DNA of 20,566 nt from Eggerthellaceae bacterium (lineage in GTDB: Bacteria; Actinomycetota; Coriobacteriia; Coriobacteriales; Eggerthellaceae), in NCBI GenBank assembly GCA_900754955.1, contig CAAEEV010000143.1, forward strand, positions 1-20,566, given 5' to 3'. Position 1 is the first letter of the stretch. Every line of letters starts with the position of its first letter. Of the stretch, positions 20,541 to 20,566 are shown one piece after another. A program made the position numbers and the translations under genes. The notes below the pieces were generated by a model. It made no database searches. It was given only the letters and a program-made list of their open reading frames with translations, and was not told where the DNA came from.

Positions 20541-20566
20541 GGCCCGCCTCCCGAAAGAGGCGGGCC
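20541..20566. terminator. strong intrinsic terminator at the window edge
   Basis: GGCCCGCCTC (20541-20550) and GAGGCGGGCC (20557-20566) pair perfectly over 10 bp around CCGAAA. The plus-strand T-tract would lie outside the window. On the minus strand the stem is followed by CGCTTTCGTTTTGCG, so it may also stop transcription from the right. Confidence 0.75.

Noticed and set aside
1..20566. tRNA, rRNA or riboswitch
   Set aside because: No cloverleaf, rRNA segment or recognisable aptamer core was seen by eye; a covariance-model scan would be needed to exclude them fully.

Overview
The window is GC-rich bacterial DNA. Its left end carries the conserved minus-strand block pyrH-frr-uppS-cdsA-dxr (ribosome recycling, undecaprenyl-phosphate, CDP-diacylglycerol and MEP isoprenoid genes). 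The gene order, base composition and protein style suggest an anaerobic actinobacterium of the Coriobacteriia, probably Eggerthellaceae. That placement is inference, because no 16S or other marker is present.

Layout. 1-4.4 kb: core genes on the minus strand, with a perfect 16-bp parS site (ParB/Spo0J binding) in the 450-bp cdsA-dxr gap, followed by a degenerate repeat tract. 4.5-6.5 kb: a compact minus-strand operon of a 54-aa membrane protein, a 39-aa micro-protein, an ABC ATPase and an ABC-2 permease. 6.5-7.1 kb: a gene-free stretch with a 250-bp imperfect inverted-repeat element. 7.1-9.4 kb: a divergent MerR/GyrI regulator and MFS exporter. 9.4-11 kb: a small membrane-anchored XRE regulator and a regulator that fuses a degenerate ABC-ATPase-like domain to a LytTR DNA-binding domain. 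Two LytTR-type boxes, 21 bp apart, lie between them. 11.1-15.3 kb: accessory genes (zinc-ribbon protein, wrecked SMR/MerR efflux pair, orphan ABC-2 permease, lipoprotein, XRE-TipAS regulator), with at least nine copies of one palindromic REP-like repeat between the genes. 15.4-16.4 kb: a divergent TrmB-like methyltransferase. 16.5-20.4 kb: a plus-strand operon of an unknown protein, an iron-dependent alcohol dehydrogenase with a frameshift, a class-3 type aldehyde dehydrogenase and a GNAT-like acetyltransferase, closed by a strong terminator at the window edge.

Theme. The middle 10 kb is rich in drug sensing and export: MerR/GyrI with MFS, remnants of SMR with MerR/GyrI, TipAS, and two ABC-2 permeases related to each other. 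The most novel candidate is the circuit at 9.4-11.0 kb: an apparently nucleotide-binding-dead ABC/LytTR fusion, matching LytTR boxes, and a two-TM XRE protein, with an orphan ABC-2 permease 1.7 kb away. The dispersed palindrome family and the head-to-head double truncation of the SMR and MerR genes are also worth attention. All assignments come from reading the sequence; no database search was run.
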